A program made the position numbers and the translations under genes. Below, in pieces: positions 5,961 through 14,444 of a DNA stretch of 57,446 nucleotides (the first letter of the stretch is position 1; each line of letters starts with the position of its first letter). The stretch is from positions 1-57,446 of the forward strand of contig NZ_CAJTSC010000019.1 of NCBI RefSeq assembly GCF_910578895.1. The letters are read 5' to 3'. The notes beneath the pieces are model-generated. The model ran no database searches and was not told the DNA's origin. It saw only the letters and a list, made by a program, of their open reading frames with translations. This DNA comes from an uncultured Bacteroides sp. Lineage in GTDB: Bacteria; Bacteroidota; Bacteroidia; Bacteroidales; Bacteroidaceae.

Positions 5961-8813
5961 ATGAAAAACGACCTGTTGGCTAACCGTCATATCGGCATCA
6001 GCAAGAAAGACGAAGAACAGATGCTCCGCAAAATCGGCGTGGCAAGTCTGGACGAACTGATTGATAAAACCATCCCTGCGAATATCCGCCTGAAAGCACC
6101 GCTGGCTCTGCCCGAAGCCATGACCGAATACGAGTTCGGCCGGCACATCGCAGAGCTGGCTGCCAAAAACAAACTCTACACCTCCTACATCGGCATGGGT
6201 TGGTATAACACCGTGACACCAGCCGTCATCCAACGTAACGTATTCGAAAATCCCGTGTGGTACACATCCTACACGCCCTATCAGACGGAAGTGTCGCAAG
6301 GACGGCTGGAAGCCCTGCTGAATTTCCAGACCGCCGTTACCGACCTCACCGGCATGCCCCTTGCCAACTGTTCCTTGCTGGACGAGGCTACCGCCGCTGC
6401 CGAAGCCGTGACGATGATGTATGCGTTGCGCCCGCGCGAGATGCAGAAGGCGGGAGCCAACGTGGTGTTCGTAGACGAAAACGTGTTCCCGCAGACGCTT
6501 GCCGTCATCACCACCCGCGCCGTGCCGCAGGGCATCGAAATACGGACGGGCAGATACGATGAAACGGAGCTTGCGCCGGATACTTTTGCCTGTATCGTGC
6601 AGTATCCCAACGCCGCAGGAAACATAGAGGACTACCGTTCTTTTGTGAAGAAAGCACACGCCGCAGGCTGCAAAGTGGCGGTTGCCGCCGACCTGCTGAG
6701 CCTTGCCCTGCTCACCCCTCCGGGCGAATGGGGAGCGGACATCGTGTTCGGAACCACCCAACGGCTGGGCACACCGATGTTCTACGGCGGTCCGTCGGCA
6801 GCCTACTTCGCCACACGCGACGAGTACAAGCGCAACATGCCGGGGCGCATCATCGGATGGTCGAAAGACAAATACGGCAAACTGTGCTACCGCATGGCAT
6901 TGCAAACCCGCGAGCAGCACATCAAACGCGAAAAGGCTACTTCCAACATCTGCACGGCACAGGCGTTGCTTGCCACTATGGCAGGTTTCTATGCCGTGTA
7001 CCACGGTCCCGAAGGCATCCGTGCCATTGCAGGACGCATCCACAGTATCGCCGCATATTTGGAGAAAGAAATCAATAAACTGGGTTACAGGCAGACGAAT
7101 GCCCGTTACTTCGACACGCTCCGCTTCGCGCTGCCCGACAATGTGTCGGCACAGCAAGTCCGCACCATCGCCCTAAGCAAGGAAGTGAACCTGCGCTACT
7201 TCAATAACGGCGACGTAGGCATGAGCATTGACGAGACCACCGACTTGGCGGCAGTCAACGTACTGCTCTCCATCTTCGGCATCGCCGCCGGAAAAGATTA
7301 TACCAAAGCCGCCGACATCCCGGAAGAGTGCACCATTCCGCAATCGTTCCGCCGTCAAAGCGCATACCTGACGCACGAAGTGTTCAACAAGTATCACACG
7401 GAGACGGAAATGATGCGCTACATCAAGCGGCTGGACCGCAAGGACATTTCATTGGCACACTCCATGATTTCCCTCGGTTCGTGCACCATGAAGCTGAATG
7501 CTGCCGCAGAGTTACTGCCGCTCAGCCGTCCGGAGTTCATGGGCATGCACCCGCTCGTGCCCGAAGAGCAGGCGGAAGGTTATCGCGAGCTTATCCGTAA
7601 CCTCTGCGAAGAACTGAAAACTATCACCGGCTTTGCCGGCGTAAGCCTGCAACCCAATTCCGGGGCTGCCGGAGAGTATGCGGGACTGCGTGTCATCCGT
7701 GCTTATCAGGAAAGTATCGGGCAGGGACACCGTAACAAGGTGTTGATACCCGCATCGGCACACGGCACCAATCCGGCATCGGCGGTCCAGGCAGGTTTTA
7801 CCACCGTCACCTGCGCCTGCGACGAACAGGGCAATGTGGATATGGACGACTTGCGCGCCAAAGCCGAGGAGAACAAGGACAACCTTGCCGCCCTGATGAT
7901 TACCTACCCCTCTACGCATGGCATCTTCGAAACGGAAATCGTGGAGATTTGCAAGATTATCCATGCCTGCGGCGCGCAGGTATACATGGACGGCGCCAAC
8001 ATGAACGCACAGGTGGGTCTGACCAATCCCGGATTTATCGGTGCCGACGTATGCCACCTGAACCTGCACAAGACATTCGCATCACCTCATGGCGGCGGCG
8101 GACCGGGCGTAGGTCCTATCTGCGTGGCGGAACACCTGGTTCCGTTCCTGCCGGGACACGAACTGCCGGGCAGTGCCGCCAACCAAGTATCGGCAGCTCC
8201 TTTCGGCAGCGCGGGCATCCTGCCTATCACCTACGGCTACATCCGCATGATGGGCACGGAAGGACTGACACGTGCCACCAAGGTTGCCATTCTGAACGCC
8301 AACTATCTGGCTGCTTGCTTCAAAGAGACCTACGGCATCGTCTATCGCGGAGCAAACGGTTTTGTGGGACATGAAATGATACTGGAATGCCGCAAGGTGC
8401 ACGAAGAGACGGGCATCAGCGAGAATGACATCGCCAAGCGCCTGATGGACTACGGTTACCATGCGCCTACCCTCTCCTTCCCCGTTCACGGCACACTGAT
8501 GATAGAGCCGACGGAAAGCGAGAGCCTTGCCGAACTGGACAACTTCGTCAACGTGATGCTGTCCATTTGGCAGGAAATACAGGAAGTGAAGAGCGGCGAA
8601 GCGGACAAGACGGACAATGTACTGGTAAATGCACCGCATCCCGAGTATGAGGTGGTTGCCGACACGTGGGAACACGGCTACACGCGACAGAAAGCGGCAT
8701 ATCCGATAGAAAGCGTCCGCGATAATAAGTTCTGGGTGAATGTGGCACGTGTGGACAACACGCTGGGCGACCGCAAGTTGCTGCCTACATGCTACGGATG
8801 TTTTGAATCTTAG
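5961..8813 (+). CDS. gcvP: Glycine dehydrogenase (aminomethyl-transferring), P-protein
   Basis: PLP enzyme of the glycine cleavage system that decarboxylates glycine and passes the aminomethyl group to lipoyl-GcvH. The 950-residue product is the fused alpha/beta form: MKNDLLANRHIGISKKDEEQML at the N-terminus, a second half beginning near residue 470 (ISLAHSMISLGSCTMKLN), and the PLP-binding lysine in NLHKTFASPHGGGGPGVGP at K704. gcvT and gcvH are not in the window. The stop codon TAG is shared with the start of a TAGAGCCTGTTTA repeat end at 8811. Confidence 0.97.
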   Translation: MKNDLLANRHIGISKKDEEQMLRKIGVASLDELIDKTIPANIRLKAPLALPEAMTEYEFGRHIAELAAKNKLYTSYIGMGWYNTVTPAVIQRNVFENPVWYTSYTPYQTEVSQGRLEALLNFQTAVTDLTGMPLANCSLLDEATAAAEAVTMMYALRPREMQKAGANVVFVDENVFPQTLAVITTRAVPQGIEIRTGRYDETELAPDTFACIVQYPNAAGNIEDYRSFVKKAHAAGCKVAVAADLLSLALLTPPGEWGADIVFGTTQRLGTPMFYGGPSAAYFATRDEYKRNMPGRIIGWSKDKYGKLCYRMALQTREQHIKREKATSNICTAQALLATMAGFYAVYHGPEGIRAIAGRIHSIAAYLEKEINKLGYRQTNARYFDTLRFALPDNVSAQQVRTIALSKEVNLRYFNNGDVGMSIDETTDLAAVNVLLSIFGIAAGKDYTKAADIPEECTIPQSFRRQSAYLTHEVFNKYHTETEMMRYIKRLDRKDISLAHSMISLGSCTMKLNAAAELLPLSRPEFMGMHPLVPEEQAEGYRELIRNLCEELKTITGFAGVSLQPNSGAAGEYAGLRVIRAYQESIGQGHRNKVLIPASAHGTNPASAVQAGFTTVTCACDEQGNVDMDDLRAKAEENKDNLAALMITYPSTHGIFETEIVEICKIIHACGAQVYMDGANMNAQVGLTNPGFIGADVCHLNLHKTFASPHGGGGPGVGPICVAEHLVPFLPGHELPGSAANQVSAAPFGSAGILPITYGYIRMMGTEGLTRATKVAILNANYLAACFKETYGIVYRGANGFVGHEMILECRKVHEETGISENDIAKRLMDYGYHAPTLSFPVHGTLMIEPTESESLAELDNFVNVMLSIWQEIQEVKSGEADKTDNVLVNAPHPEYEVVADTWEHGYTRQKAAYPIESVRDNKFWVNVARVDNTLGDRKLLPTCYGCFES

Positions 8814-8823
8814 AGCCTGTTTA
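8811..8823 (+). repeat. Solo end of the AGAGCCTGTTTA repeat
   Basis: TAGAGCCTGTTTA matches the terminal repeat of the 180-bp element at 18654-18833. It begins inside the gcvP stop codon. Only one end is present. Confidence 0.5.
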
Positions 8824-8840
8824 GGATAAAAGAGAAATTA

Positions 8841-9039
8841 AATACACGGTTTTTTCATTCAGAGGAGTTAGAGGAGTTAAAAGGAGCTATCAGCCGCCAA
8901 GTCGGCTTAGAAGTTAAAGCCGATACTTCTATGACAATGTCATACGCAAGAGTATCGGCTCTAACTACTTTAACGACTTTAACGACTTCTAACGAAGTGA
9001 TAACTCCTCTAACTCCCTTGAATGCAAAAGCCGCGTATT
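8841..9039. repeat. 199-bp MITE-like element with 39-bp inverted ends
   Basis: The ends 8841-8879 and 9001-9039 are inverted copies matching at 34 of 39 positions by direct comparison (outer word AATACACGG / CCGCGTATT). A second inner palindrome pairs AGCCGATACT (8918-8927) with AGTATCGGCT (8951-8960). No protein is encoded. It lies between the convergent genes gcvP and the HpaII-like gene, ending four bases before the latter's stop. Related ends occur at 2439, 10520, 12217 and 30300. Confidence 0.65.
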
Positions 9040-9043
9040 AAAG

Positions 9044-10171
9044 TTACCTTTTCAGTAACCCTATCTTTACATTCAGTTTAAAATAATACACCCCGTTCTC
9101 CCGCTCCAGAAAACCGTATTTGTCTTTATCCACCGAACCTTTCTCGAAACGGGTGTTTTGATAAAGATAGTCGGTAAAAGTCTGCTTGGCGGATTTATGG
9201 TAGCAAAGCACCTCACCCTCTCCGTTGGTCAACAACATACCCTCTACGGCAGAATCCGTACCGTTGTAAATCTTTGCCGGACGCATGCCCAACGCAAGCG
9301 CCAGCAGGAACTGTTTCATCTTGAACTCGTAGAAGCCGTGTTTGTTTATCAGTTCGTCCTTTATCTTCAAAGGATTTATCTCCTTGATGCGTTCCGTCAG
9401 TTCGGCAACGCGGGTGATGCCGTCCAGATGCATGATACGCACCATTTCGGCAAGCATGCGGGGAAAGTGCAGGTCTATCATCAGCAGGTTGCAACGGAAC
9501 ACACGGTCGGCAACATCGGAATACTTCAACACGCCGCCCAGACGCTCAATCATCATCATGCGTTCGGCAACTTCCGTAGGCGATTCGGGCAAGGCGTTCA
9601 CCTTGTTCACCGTGGGCACGGCAAACTTCACCCCGCTTTGCTCCAGTTTCAGGTTGGCAGTGCGCCCGCCGTCCAGCAACGGGTTCATACGGCTGAGGCG
9701 GCAACGGACGGCAAAGCCCGTCAGCGGAGCGTCCACGCTCCAGAAGGCTATGGAGAAGTCCGTACGGTCGTCCGTCTTCGACTCCAAATCGTAGATGTTC
9801 ACGGCATCCAGAAAAGCTTCCAGCCCTTCGGGCACTTCCACTTCCTCTCCTTGCCCGTTCTTCAGCAGATAAAGTATCATTTCCGCCGCATCGCCAAAGT
9901 CAGCACGTGGAAAAACAACAGGTTCTTTCCCTGCCGTTGCGGCAAACGTGCCGTCCTTCTCCATCACGCCGCTGACAATGCGCACATCCTCCTCTTCGAT
10001 ATAGTAACGGCGCGTACCGTCATGTTCTTCTCTCTGTATCAGCGCAATATGCCAGCAATTCTTATCATCTTTCTGTGCCTTCGGAGTGCCAAGAAAAACC
10101 TTTCCGTCCGCCAGCAAGCGGAAAAATGTATAAAGCTCGCCCAGTTCACGCTTTGTTGCTTCAAATGCCAT
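9044..10171 (-). CDS. Orphan HpaII-family type II restriction endonuclease homologue
   Basis: The 375-residue product resembles HpaII (recognises CCGG) along its length: GELYTFFRLLADGKVFLG at 11-28, TDFSIAFW at 137-144, GFAVRCRLS at 152-160 followed by LLDGGRTANLKL, FYEFKMKQFLLALALGMRPAKI at 280-301 and a C-terminal YYFKLNVKIGLL. In HpaII-type enzymes, as I recall them, the region GFSIKS supplies the catalytic Lys; here that place holds R156, so activity is doubtful. D138 is kept. No cytosine methyltransferase is encoded within the window, although CCGG is frequent here, including inside this gene. The start is the ATG at 10171: a TTG at 10204 falls within the -7 box TATCTTTG (10209 to 10202). 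Family call is strong; loss of function is inference. Confidence 0.78.
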   Translation of the reverse strand: MAFEATKRELGELYTFFRLLADGKVFLGTPKAQKDDKNCWHIALIQREEHDGTRRYYIEEEDVRIVSGVMEKDGTFAATAGKEPVVFPRADFGDAAEMILYLLKNGQGEEVEVPEGLEAFLDAVNIYDLESKTDDRTDFSIAFWSVDAPLTGFAVRCRLSRMNPLLDGGRTANLKLEQSGVKFAVPTVNKVNALPESPTEVAERMMMIERLGGVLKYSDVADRVFRCNLLMIDLHFPRMLAEMVRIMHLDGITRVAELTERIKEINPLKIKDELINKHGFYEFKMKQFLLALALGMRPAKIYNGTDSAVEGMLLTNGEGEVLCYHKSAKQTFTDYLYQNTRFEKGSVDKDKYGFLERENGVYYFKLNVKIGLLKR

Positions 10172-10201
10172 ATCAACTCGATTTTTTGTTAAATAAGTGT
10201 G

Positions 10202-10209
10202 CAAAGATA
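10202..10209 (-). promoter_or_regulatory. -7 box of the HpaII-like gene
   Basis: TATCTTTG on the minus strand, 30 bases before the ATG at 10171. It shows that the gene has its own promoter and fixes the start downstream. Confidence 0.55.
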
Positions 10210-10297
10210 AGTAAATCCATATAAAAGATATGGAATTAACAAACTATTTCCATACGGAAACGTTCTACCGGATACGTAAAACATAAAAAACGAGAAC

Positions 10298-10522
10298 ATG
10301 GAAAAAGAAGAAAATAAGGTAGCCGTTACGGCTACGCCAAACGGGCCTTTCATTGTAGAAGGCAATTTCAAACTGATAGACAGGGAAGGCAGAGCGACAA
10401 TGAAGGAAGGCAGGATAGCCCTCTGCCGTTGCGGGCGCTCTTCCAAGCAACCTTTCTGCGACGGAACGCACCGCAAGATACACTATAACGACCTATCGGT
10501 GAAGCACGACTCTTCCATTTGA
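10298..10522 (+). CDS. CDGSH iron-sulfur domain protein
   Basis: Small 74-residue protein with one CDGSH motif: C43, C45, C54 and H58 in CRCGRSSKQPFCDGTH, the usual three-Cys one-His ligand set for a [2Fe-2S] cluster. The family is linked to redox sensing or cluster transfer; no specific partner can be named. It is divergent from the HpaII-like gene, with 126 bp between them. The length is typical of single-motif bacterial members. Confidence 0.9.
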   Translation: MEKEENKVAVTATPNGPFIVEGNFKLIDREGRATMKEGRIALCRCGRSSKQPFCDGTHRKIHYNDLSVKHDSSI

Positions 10523-10562
10523 TAAAAGAGTTGGAGGAGCTATCGGGAGTTAAAGGAAGCCC
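10520..10562. repeat. Degenerate GGAGTTA repeat fragment
   Basis: AAAGAGTTGGAGGAGCTATC and GGGAGTTAAAGG are imperfect copies of words in the 8841-9039 element. Weak match. Confidence 0.3.
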
Positions 10563-10564
10563 GA

Positions 10565-10595
10565 AGACTTTACGCTTCTTCAAAGCGTAAAGTCT
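10565..10595 (-). terminator. Hairpin overlapping the yigZ stop codon
   Basis: AGACTTTACGCTT (10565-10577) and AAGCGTAAAGTCT (10583-10595) are perfect 13-bp arms with a 5-base loop. The stop codon of the minus-strand gene (10570-10572) is inside the stem. There is no strong T-run after it. Confidence 0.45.
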
Positions 10596-11172
10596 CCACT
10601 TTCTCCAAACGTGCCCTCAGCCTGGGCATCATCGACTTACGGATACGGAGCGTCATGCGGCAATCCATGTCGTAGGACTGTTCCAGCATTTCCGGCTCTT
10701 CTTCCTTCACGATGCGCATCACATCATTCATGAAAGGATATTCGAAGAGGACGGTCACCGTCTCGTCCACCGTTTTCTCAATGACGGAAGCAGCGGCGAC
10801 AGCTTCGGCGGCAGCTGCCTTATACGCCACTATCAGCCCGCTCGTGCCCAACTTTATACCGCCGAAATAGCGGACAACAATAATCAGGATATCCGTCAGC
10901 TCGTTCGAGTTTATCTGTCCCAGGATAGGTTTTCCTGCCGTTCCGGACGGTTCTCCGTTGTCATTGGCACGGAAATCCTTGCGTTCATGCCCCAGCATAT
11001 AGGCATAGCACACATGGCGGGCATCGTAGTATTTCTTCTGATAAGTTTCCAGATGCGCCTTTACTTCTTCAACCGTACGCACCGGCAAGGCAACGGCAAT
11101 AAACTTGCTGCGCTTCTCGGTATATATTCCTTCGGACGGGGCGGCAATGGTTTTATACGTATCTTCACTCAT
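10570..11172 (-). CDS. YigZ/IMPACT family protein
   Basis: The 200-residue product has the UPF0029/IMPACT N-terminal domain: FIAVALPVRTVEEV, ARHVCYAYML and NDNGEPSGTAGKPILGQI (about residues 75-92), then a DUF1949-like C-terminal domain. The family is linked to ribosome or translation stress in other organisms; its biochemical role in Bacteroides is unknown. A TATCTTTG -7 box (11184 to 11177) ends four bases before the ATG, as for lipB, so the transcript may be leaderless. Confidence 0.9.
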   Translation of the reverse strand: MSEDTYKTIAAPSEGIYTEKRSKFIAVALPVRTVEEVKAHLETYQKKYYDARHVCYAYMLGHERKDFRANDNGEPSGTAGKPILGQINSNELTDILIIVVRYFGGIKLGTSGLIVAYKAAAAEAVAAASVIEKTVDETVTVLFEYPFMNDVMRIVKEEEPEMLEQSYDMDCRMTLRIRKSMMPRLRARLEKVETLRFEEA

Positions 11173-11176
11173 GCCG

Positions 11177-11184
11177 CAAAGATA
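11177..11184 (-). promoter_or_regulatory. yigZ -7 box abutting the start codon
   Basis: TATCTTTG on the minus strand is followed by CGGC and then the ATG at 11172. Spacing is the same as at lipB. Confidence 0.45.
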
Positions 11185-11230
11185 CTACACTTTTTGCTAT
11201 CCGCCTTTGGATAACTGTCAAAAAAAACGT

Positions 11231-12133
11231 TCAACGGATGTGTTTCTTCGCCAATTCCAACAACGGTCTCGCCGCGATTATCAAGGTTACGGCAGACAGT
11301 ATCATCAGTACGCCAAACATAATGCGCGGGGTGAGTTGCTCGCCAAACACCACTACTCCGAAGAACAGCGCCGTCACAGGCTCCAGCGCTCCCAAAATGG
11401 CAGCCGGCGTAGAGCCTATGCGATGAATGGAAAGTGTCATCATAATCAATGAAATGATAGTAGGAAACAGAGCCAGCGAAAGAACATTGACCCATAACAC
11501 CGGGGAAGGGACAGGCTGCAGAGCCGTGCAGAAATCCAGACGGACCACGTAAATGCTGATGCCGAACAGCAAGGCATAGAAAGTAAGCTTTGCCGTGGGC
11601 AGGTCTTTCAGGGAAGAACGGTTCACCCCTACTATATATATGGCATACGTCAGCGAAGAGAGGATGACAAACAGCACTCCCAACGTGCTCAGCGTCTTTC
11701 CGTCTCCACCCTCATACAGCAAAGAGATACCCGTAAACGCCAGCGCAATGGAAAACATCGTAATAAAAGAGACCTTCTCGTGAAAGAACACCGCCATGAT
11801 GACAGCCACCAGCACCGGATAAACAAACAGGATGGTGGACGCGATGCCTGCATCCATATAGTTATAGCTCTCGAACAGAAAGAAGGAAGAAAAGGAGAAC
11901 AGCAGTCCCATTACCGCCAACGGAAGTATGTCGGCCTTCTTCAAGGCAAAGGATTGCCTCTTCACTTTCATCAGGATGCCCAACATCACTACTGCGAAAA
12001 AATAGCGGTAGAACAGGACGGAATCCACATTCATCCCCGCCCCATACAAAGGCAATGCAAACAACGGATTCATTCCGTAACTGGCGGCGGCAATGGCACC
12101 GTAAGTAAATCCTTTAAGACGTTCACTTGTCAT
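11231..12133 (-). CDS. EamA/DMT-family transporter
   Basis: Inner-membrane drug/metabolite transporter of 300 residues with about ten hydrophobic segments arranged as two EamA repeats; each half carries the usual GALEPVTALFFG / SSFFLFESYNYMDAGIASTILFVYPVLVA-type segments. The substrate cannot be inferred. A TATCTTTG box (12169 to 12162) lies 29 bp upstream. It lies 58 bp downstream of yigZ on the same strand with its own promoter. Confidence 0.9.
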   Translation of the reverse strand: MTSERLKGFTYGAIAAASYGMNPLFALPLYGAGMNVDSVLFYRYFFAVVMLGILMKVKRQSFALKKADILPLAVMGLLFSFSSFFLFESYNYMDAGIASTILFVYPVLVAVIMAVFFHEKVSFITMFSIALAFTGISLLYEGGDGKTLSTLGVLFVILSSLTYAIYIVGVNRSSLKDLPTAKLTFYALLFGISIYVVRLDFCTALQPVPSPVLWVNVLSLALFPTIISLIMMTLSIHRIGSTPAAILGALEPVTALFFGVVVFGEQLTPRIMFGVLMILSAVTLIIAARPLLELAKKHIR

Positions 12134-12161
12134 GGCAATATCTCTTTCTGAAAACCGGGCG

Positions 12162-12169
12162 CAAAGATA
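12162..12169 (-). promoter_or_regulatory. -7 box of the DMT transporter gene
   Basis: TATCTTTG on the minus strand, 28 bases upstream of the ATG at 12133. Confidence 0.5.
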
Positions 12170-12216
12170 CCGCTTTTAGGCATACGTTGTACACCTTTTC
12201 GGTTTTACCTCACAAA

Positions 12217-12256
12217 TGCACCACAGTTTTTTCATTTAAGGGAATTAGAAGAGTTA
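12217..12256. repeat. Solo end of the 199-bp repeat family
   Basis: CACAGTTTTTTCATTTAAGG followed by GAATTAGAAGAGTTA resembles the left end at 8841-8879. It overlaps the last codons and stop of the MATE gene at 12232. Confidence 0.5.
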
Positions 12257-13566
12257 TAATAACATATCCCTACCACATCTGCCAGCAACCACCCGATAGG
12301 TATAGACCACCAAATGCCCGTCACTCCGACAGACGGAATGGCGGCAAGCACATAGGAAAGCACCACGCGGGTGCCCAACGAAATCACCGTAAGCACCACC
12401 GACATTGCCGGCTTACGGATGGCACGGTAATAGCCGTAGAGCAAAAACAGGATGCCGATGCCGCCATAGAACGCACCCTCGATGCGCAGATATTCCACTC
12501 CCATGGCAAGTATCTCCACCTCGGACGGACGGACAAAAACCAGCATCAACGGTTCCGCAAAGGCAAACACAAGTATGGAGACTATCAGCGAAAACACCAC
12601 CGTAGTAAGAAACGCACTGCGGACACCCCGGCGGATACGTTCGTAACGCTCTGCCCCGAAGTTCTGTGCAATGAAAGTGGAAAAAGCATTTCCAAACTCC
12701 TGCACGGGCATATATGCGAAGGAGTCTATCTTGACGGCAGCGGCAAACGCCGCCATGACGGCTGTACCGAAACTGTTGACGAGCCCTTGTATCATCAGTA
12801 TACCGAAATTCATCACCGACTGCTGCACGCAGGTCAGTGTGGAGAAAGAGACTATCTCTTTCAGGCTGCAACGGTCAAAACGCATATCTTGGCGATGCAG
12901 CCGCAACTCCGGGCGTTTTCCACGGGTATAGAACATGATTCCCGCAGCGGCAACTCCCTGTGCCACAACGGTAGCTATAGCGGCTCCCTCGATGCCCCAT
13001 CCCAATTGCAGGATGAAGAAGAGGTCGAACACAATGTTCAGCACAACGGAAACGGCAAGAAACCAAAGGGGAGTGACGGAATCGCCCACGGCACGCAGGA
13101 GCGCCGCATAGAAATTATAGATAAACGTAAAGACGATGCCGCAGAAAATTATCCACAGGTAACTACGCATCATGCCGTAAATGTCCTGCGGCACTTGCAG
13201 CAAGCGGAGGATAGGGTCCAACCATACAAACGCCGCCACATTCAGCACGCATGTGACCGTAGCTATCAGCACGAACGACACAAAAATGCTACGGCGCAAG
13301 GCGGAACCGTTTCCCGCACCGTAGTGCAGCGAAAATACCGTACCGCTGCCGATAGACAAACCAAGCAGGACGGATATGAGAAATACCATCAGCGTATATG
13401 CCGAGCCTACCGCCGCCAGGGCATCCGCACCGATACATTGCCCTACAATCAGCGTATCGGCTATGTTATAGCACTGTTGCAACAACGAACCTGCCAGCAT
13501 GGGCAAGGTGAAACGCAACAGCGTACTCGTTATTCCCCCTTGGGTGAGGTCTCCGTTTCGTGACAT
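12232..13566 (-). CDS. MATE-family efflux transporter
   Basis: Cation-coupled multidrug exporter of 444 residues with about twelve membrane segments. It begins MSRNGDLTQGGITSTLLRFTLPMLAGSLLQQCYNIADTLIVGQ, the NorM/DinF-like start, and the second bundle starts near residue 230. Family length is normal. Substrate unknown. Its 3' end overlaps a repeat terminus, which supplies the last codons. Confidence 0.93.
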   Translation of the reverse strand: MSRNGDLTQGGITSTLLRFTLPMLAGSLLQQCYNIADTLIVGQCIGADALAAVGSAYTLMVFLISVLLGLSIGSGTVFSLHYGAGNGSALRRSIFVSFVLIATVTCVLNVAAFVWLDPILRLLQVPQDIYGMMRSYLWIIFCGIVFTFIYNFYAALLRAVGDSVTPLWFLAVSVVLNIVFDLFFILQLGWGIEGAAIATVVAQGVAAAGIMFYTRGKRPELRLHRQDMRFDRCSLKEIVSFSTLTCVQQSVMNFGILMIQGLVNSFGTAVMAAFAAAVKIDSFAYMPVQEFGNAFSTFIAQNFGAERYERIRRGVRSAFLTTVVFSLIVSILVFAFAEPLMLVFVRPSEVEILAMGVEYLRIEGAFYGGIGILFLLYGYYRAIRKPAMSVVLTVISLGTRVVLSYVLAAIPSVGVTGIWWSIPIGWLLADVVGICYYNSSNSLK

Positions 13567-13613
13567 TCGCTACCGTCTTTCGATGTTTTCGTATTCCGTT
13601 TCGTATTTCCCGG

Positions 13614-13621
13614 CAAAGATA
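13614..13621 (-). promoter_or_regulatory. -7 box of the first MATE gene
   Basis: TATCTTTG on the minus strand, 47 bases before the ATG at 13566. Confidence 0.5.
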
Positions 13622-13663
13622 CAAAACATCGCGGTGCAATCTATCCGGCAAGGGGATAAAATA

Positions 13664-13688
13664 AAAGCAGAGGATTATCCTCTGCTTT
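13664..13688 (-). terminator. Terminator hairpin overlapping the stop of the 65-residue ORF
   Basis: AAAGCAGAGGAT and ATCCTCTGCTTT are perfect arms around one base. On the minus strand it is followed by TTTTATTTTA, a good intrinsic terminator, and the stop codon at 13675-13677 is its centre. Confidence 0.7.
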
Positions 13689-13872
13689 CCATGCTGTGCT
13701 TGCCCGGGTTGAGCATCTTGACCATCTGGCTGACATCTTTCTTATCGGCATTGCCATACAGCCCGATTTGTTGTCCGGGCACTGTCTCTTTCCCGTTTCC
13801 GTTTGCCGGCTGCTCCGGCGTAAGGGAGGTGCCAATGGCATCGCACTCCTTGTTCTTCTTTTCCTGTTTCAT
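13675..13872 (-). CDS. Small hydrophilic protein of unknown function
   Basis: A 65-residue product, MKQEKKNKECDAIGTS to NPGKHSMESRG, rich in Lys, Asn, Gly and Gln, with one Cys (C10) and no signal or membrane segment. I do not recognise it. Support for its being real comes from a precisely placed intrinsic terminator whose stem contains the stop codon, plus its position between separately transcribed genes. No good -7 box is visible. An overlapping frame of similar length (13641-13841) looks less protein-like. Confidence 0.5.
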   Translation of the reverse strand: MKQEKKNKECDAIGTSLTPEQPANGNGKETVPGQQIGLYGNADKKDVSQMVKMLNPGKHSMESRG

Positions 13873-13897
13873 ACCTATCGTTAAAGTTTAAGTTATC

Positions 13898-13987
13898 AGA
13901 GCCCGTTCAATTTCTCTTCAAAAAGTTTTTTATTCACTTCCTTTTGAGAATTCCAAAAGCATGCGGAACTGAATTCGCACGGGCTCT
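13898..13987. repeat. Degenerate 90-bp relative of the AGAGCCTGTTTAAA element
   Basis: AGAGCCCG (13898) and CGGGCTCT (ends 13987) are inverted ends, and the left half continues TTCAATTTCTCTTCAAAAAG, matching the left half of the element at 18654. About half as long. It may also serve as the terminator after the FKBP gene. Confidence 0.5.
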
Positions 13988-14028
13988 ATGTATGTAACGT
14001 ATGAAGAAGAAGGATTGTTCACGCCACC

Positions 14029-14430
14029 TCAGGCAATTCCCAGCAGCTTTACCTCAAACACCAGAGTGGAGAAAGCGGGAATAGGTCCGCTGGTACGTGT
14101 GCCGTATCCCACGGCATAAGGGATGTAGATTATCCAGTGGTCTCCTACGTGCATCTGCTGCAAGGCTATCTGCCAGCCCTCGATTACTTCGTTCAGGCGG
14201 AAAGCTTCCGGGCAATTACGCTTCCAGGAGTTGTCAAACTCCCTGCCGTTGATGAGTGTTCCTTTGTAATGCACCGACACTACGCTGCCAGAACGCGGAG
14301 CAGCACTCCCCTGCCCGCTCTCCAGCACACGGCAAAGCACGCCGGCACCCAATTCTCTGATTCCTTCTTCGGCACGCAGGTTTTGCAGGAACTGTTCGTT
14401 CTTTAGCCTGTATTCTTCTTTTCTGCTCAT
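14029..14430 (-). CDS. FKBP-type peptidyl-prolyl cis-trans isomerase
   Basis: A 133-residue rotamase with a single FKBP domain: VSVHYKGTLINGREFDNS (about residues 51-68), EVIEGWQIALQQMHVGDHWIIYIPYAVGYG and the terminal FEVKLLGI. No signal peptide is evident, so it is probably cytoplasmic. It starts 14 bp after the stop of the membrane protein gene on the same strand, so the two are likely one transcript. Confidence 0.93.
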   Translation of the reverse strand: MSRKEEYRLKNEQFLQNLRAEEGIRELGAGVLCRVLESGQGSAAPRSGSVVSVHYKGTLINGREFDNSWKRNCPEAFRLNEVIEGWQIALQQMHVGDHWIIYIPYAVGYGTRTSGPIPAFSTLVFEVKLLGIA

Positions 14431-14444
14431 ATCCGTCTGCTACC

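Noticed and set aside
10172..10204. Earlier TTG start for the HpaII-like protein
   Set aside because: The codon is part of the TATCTTTG promoter box, so it would not be in the transcript.
12127..13563. 478-codon plus-strand frame
   Set aside because: His/Arg/Gln-rich shadow of the MATE gene on the other strand.
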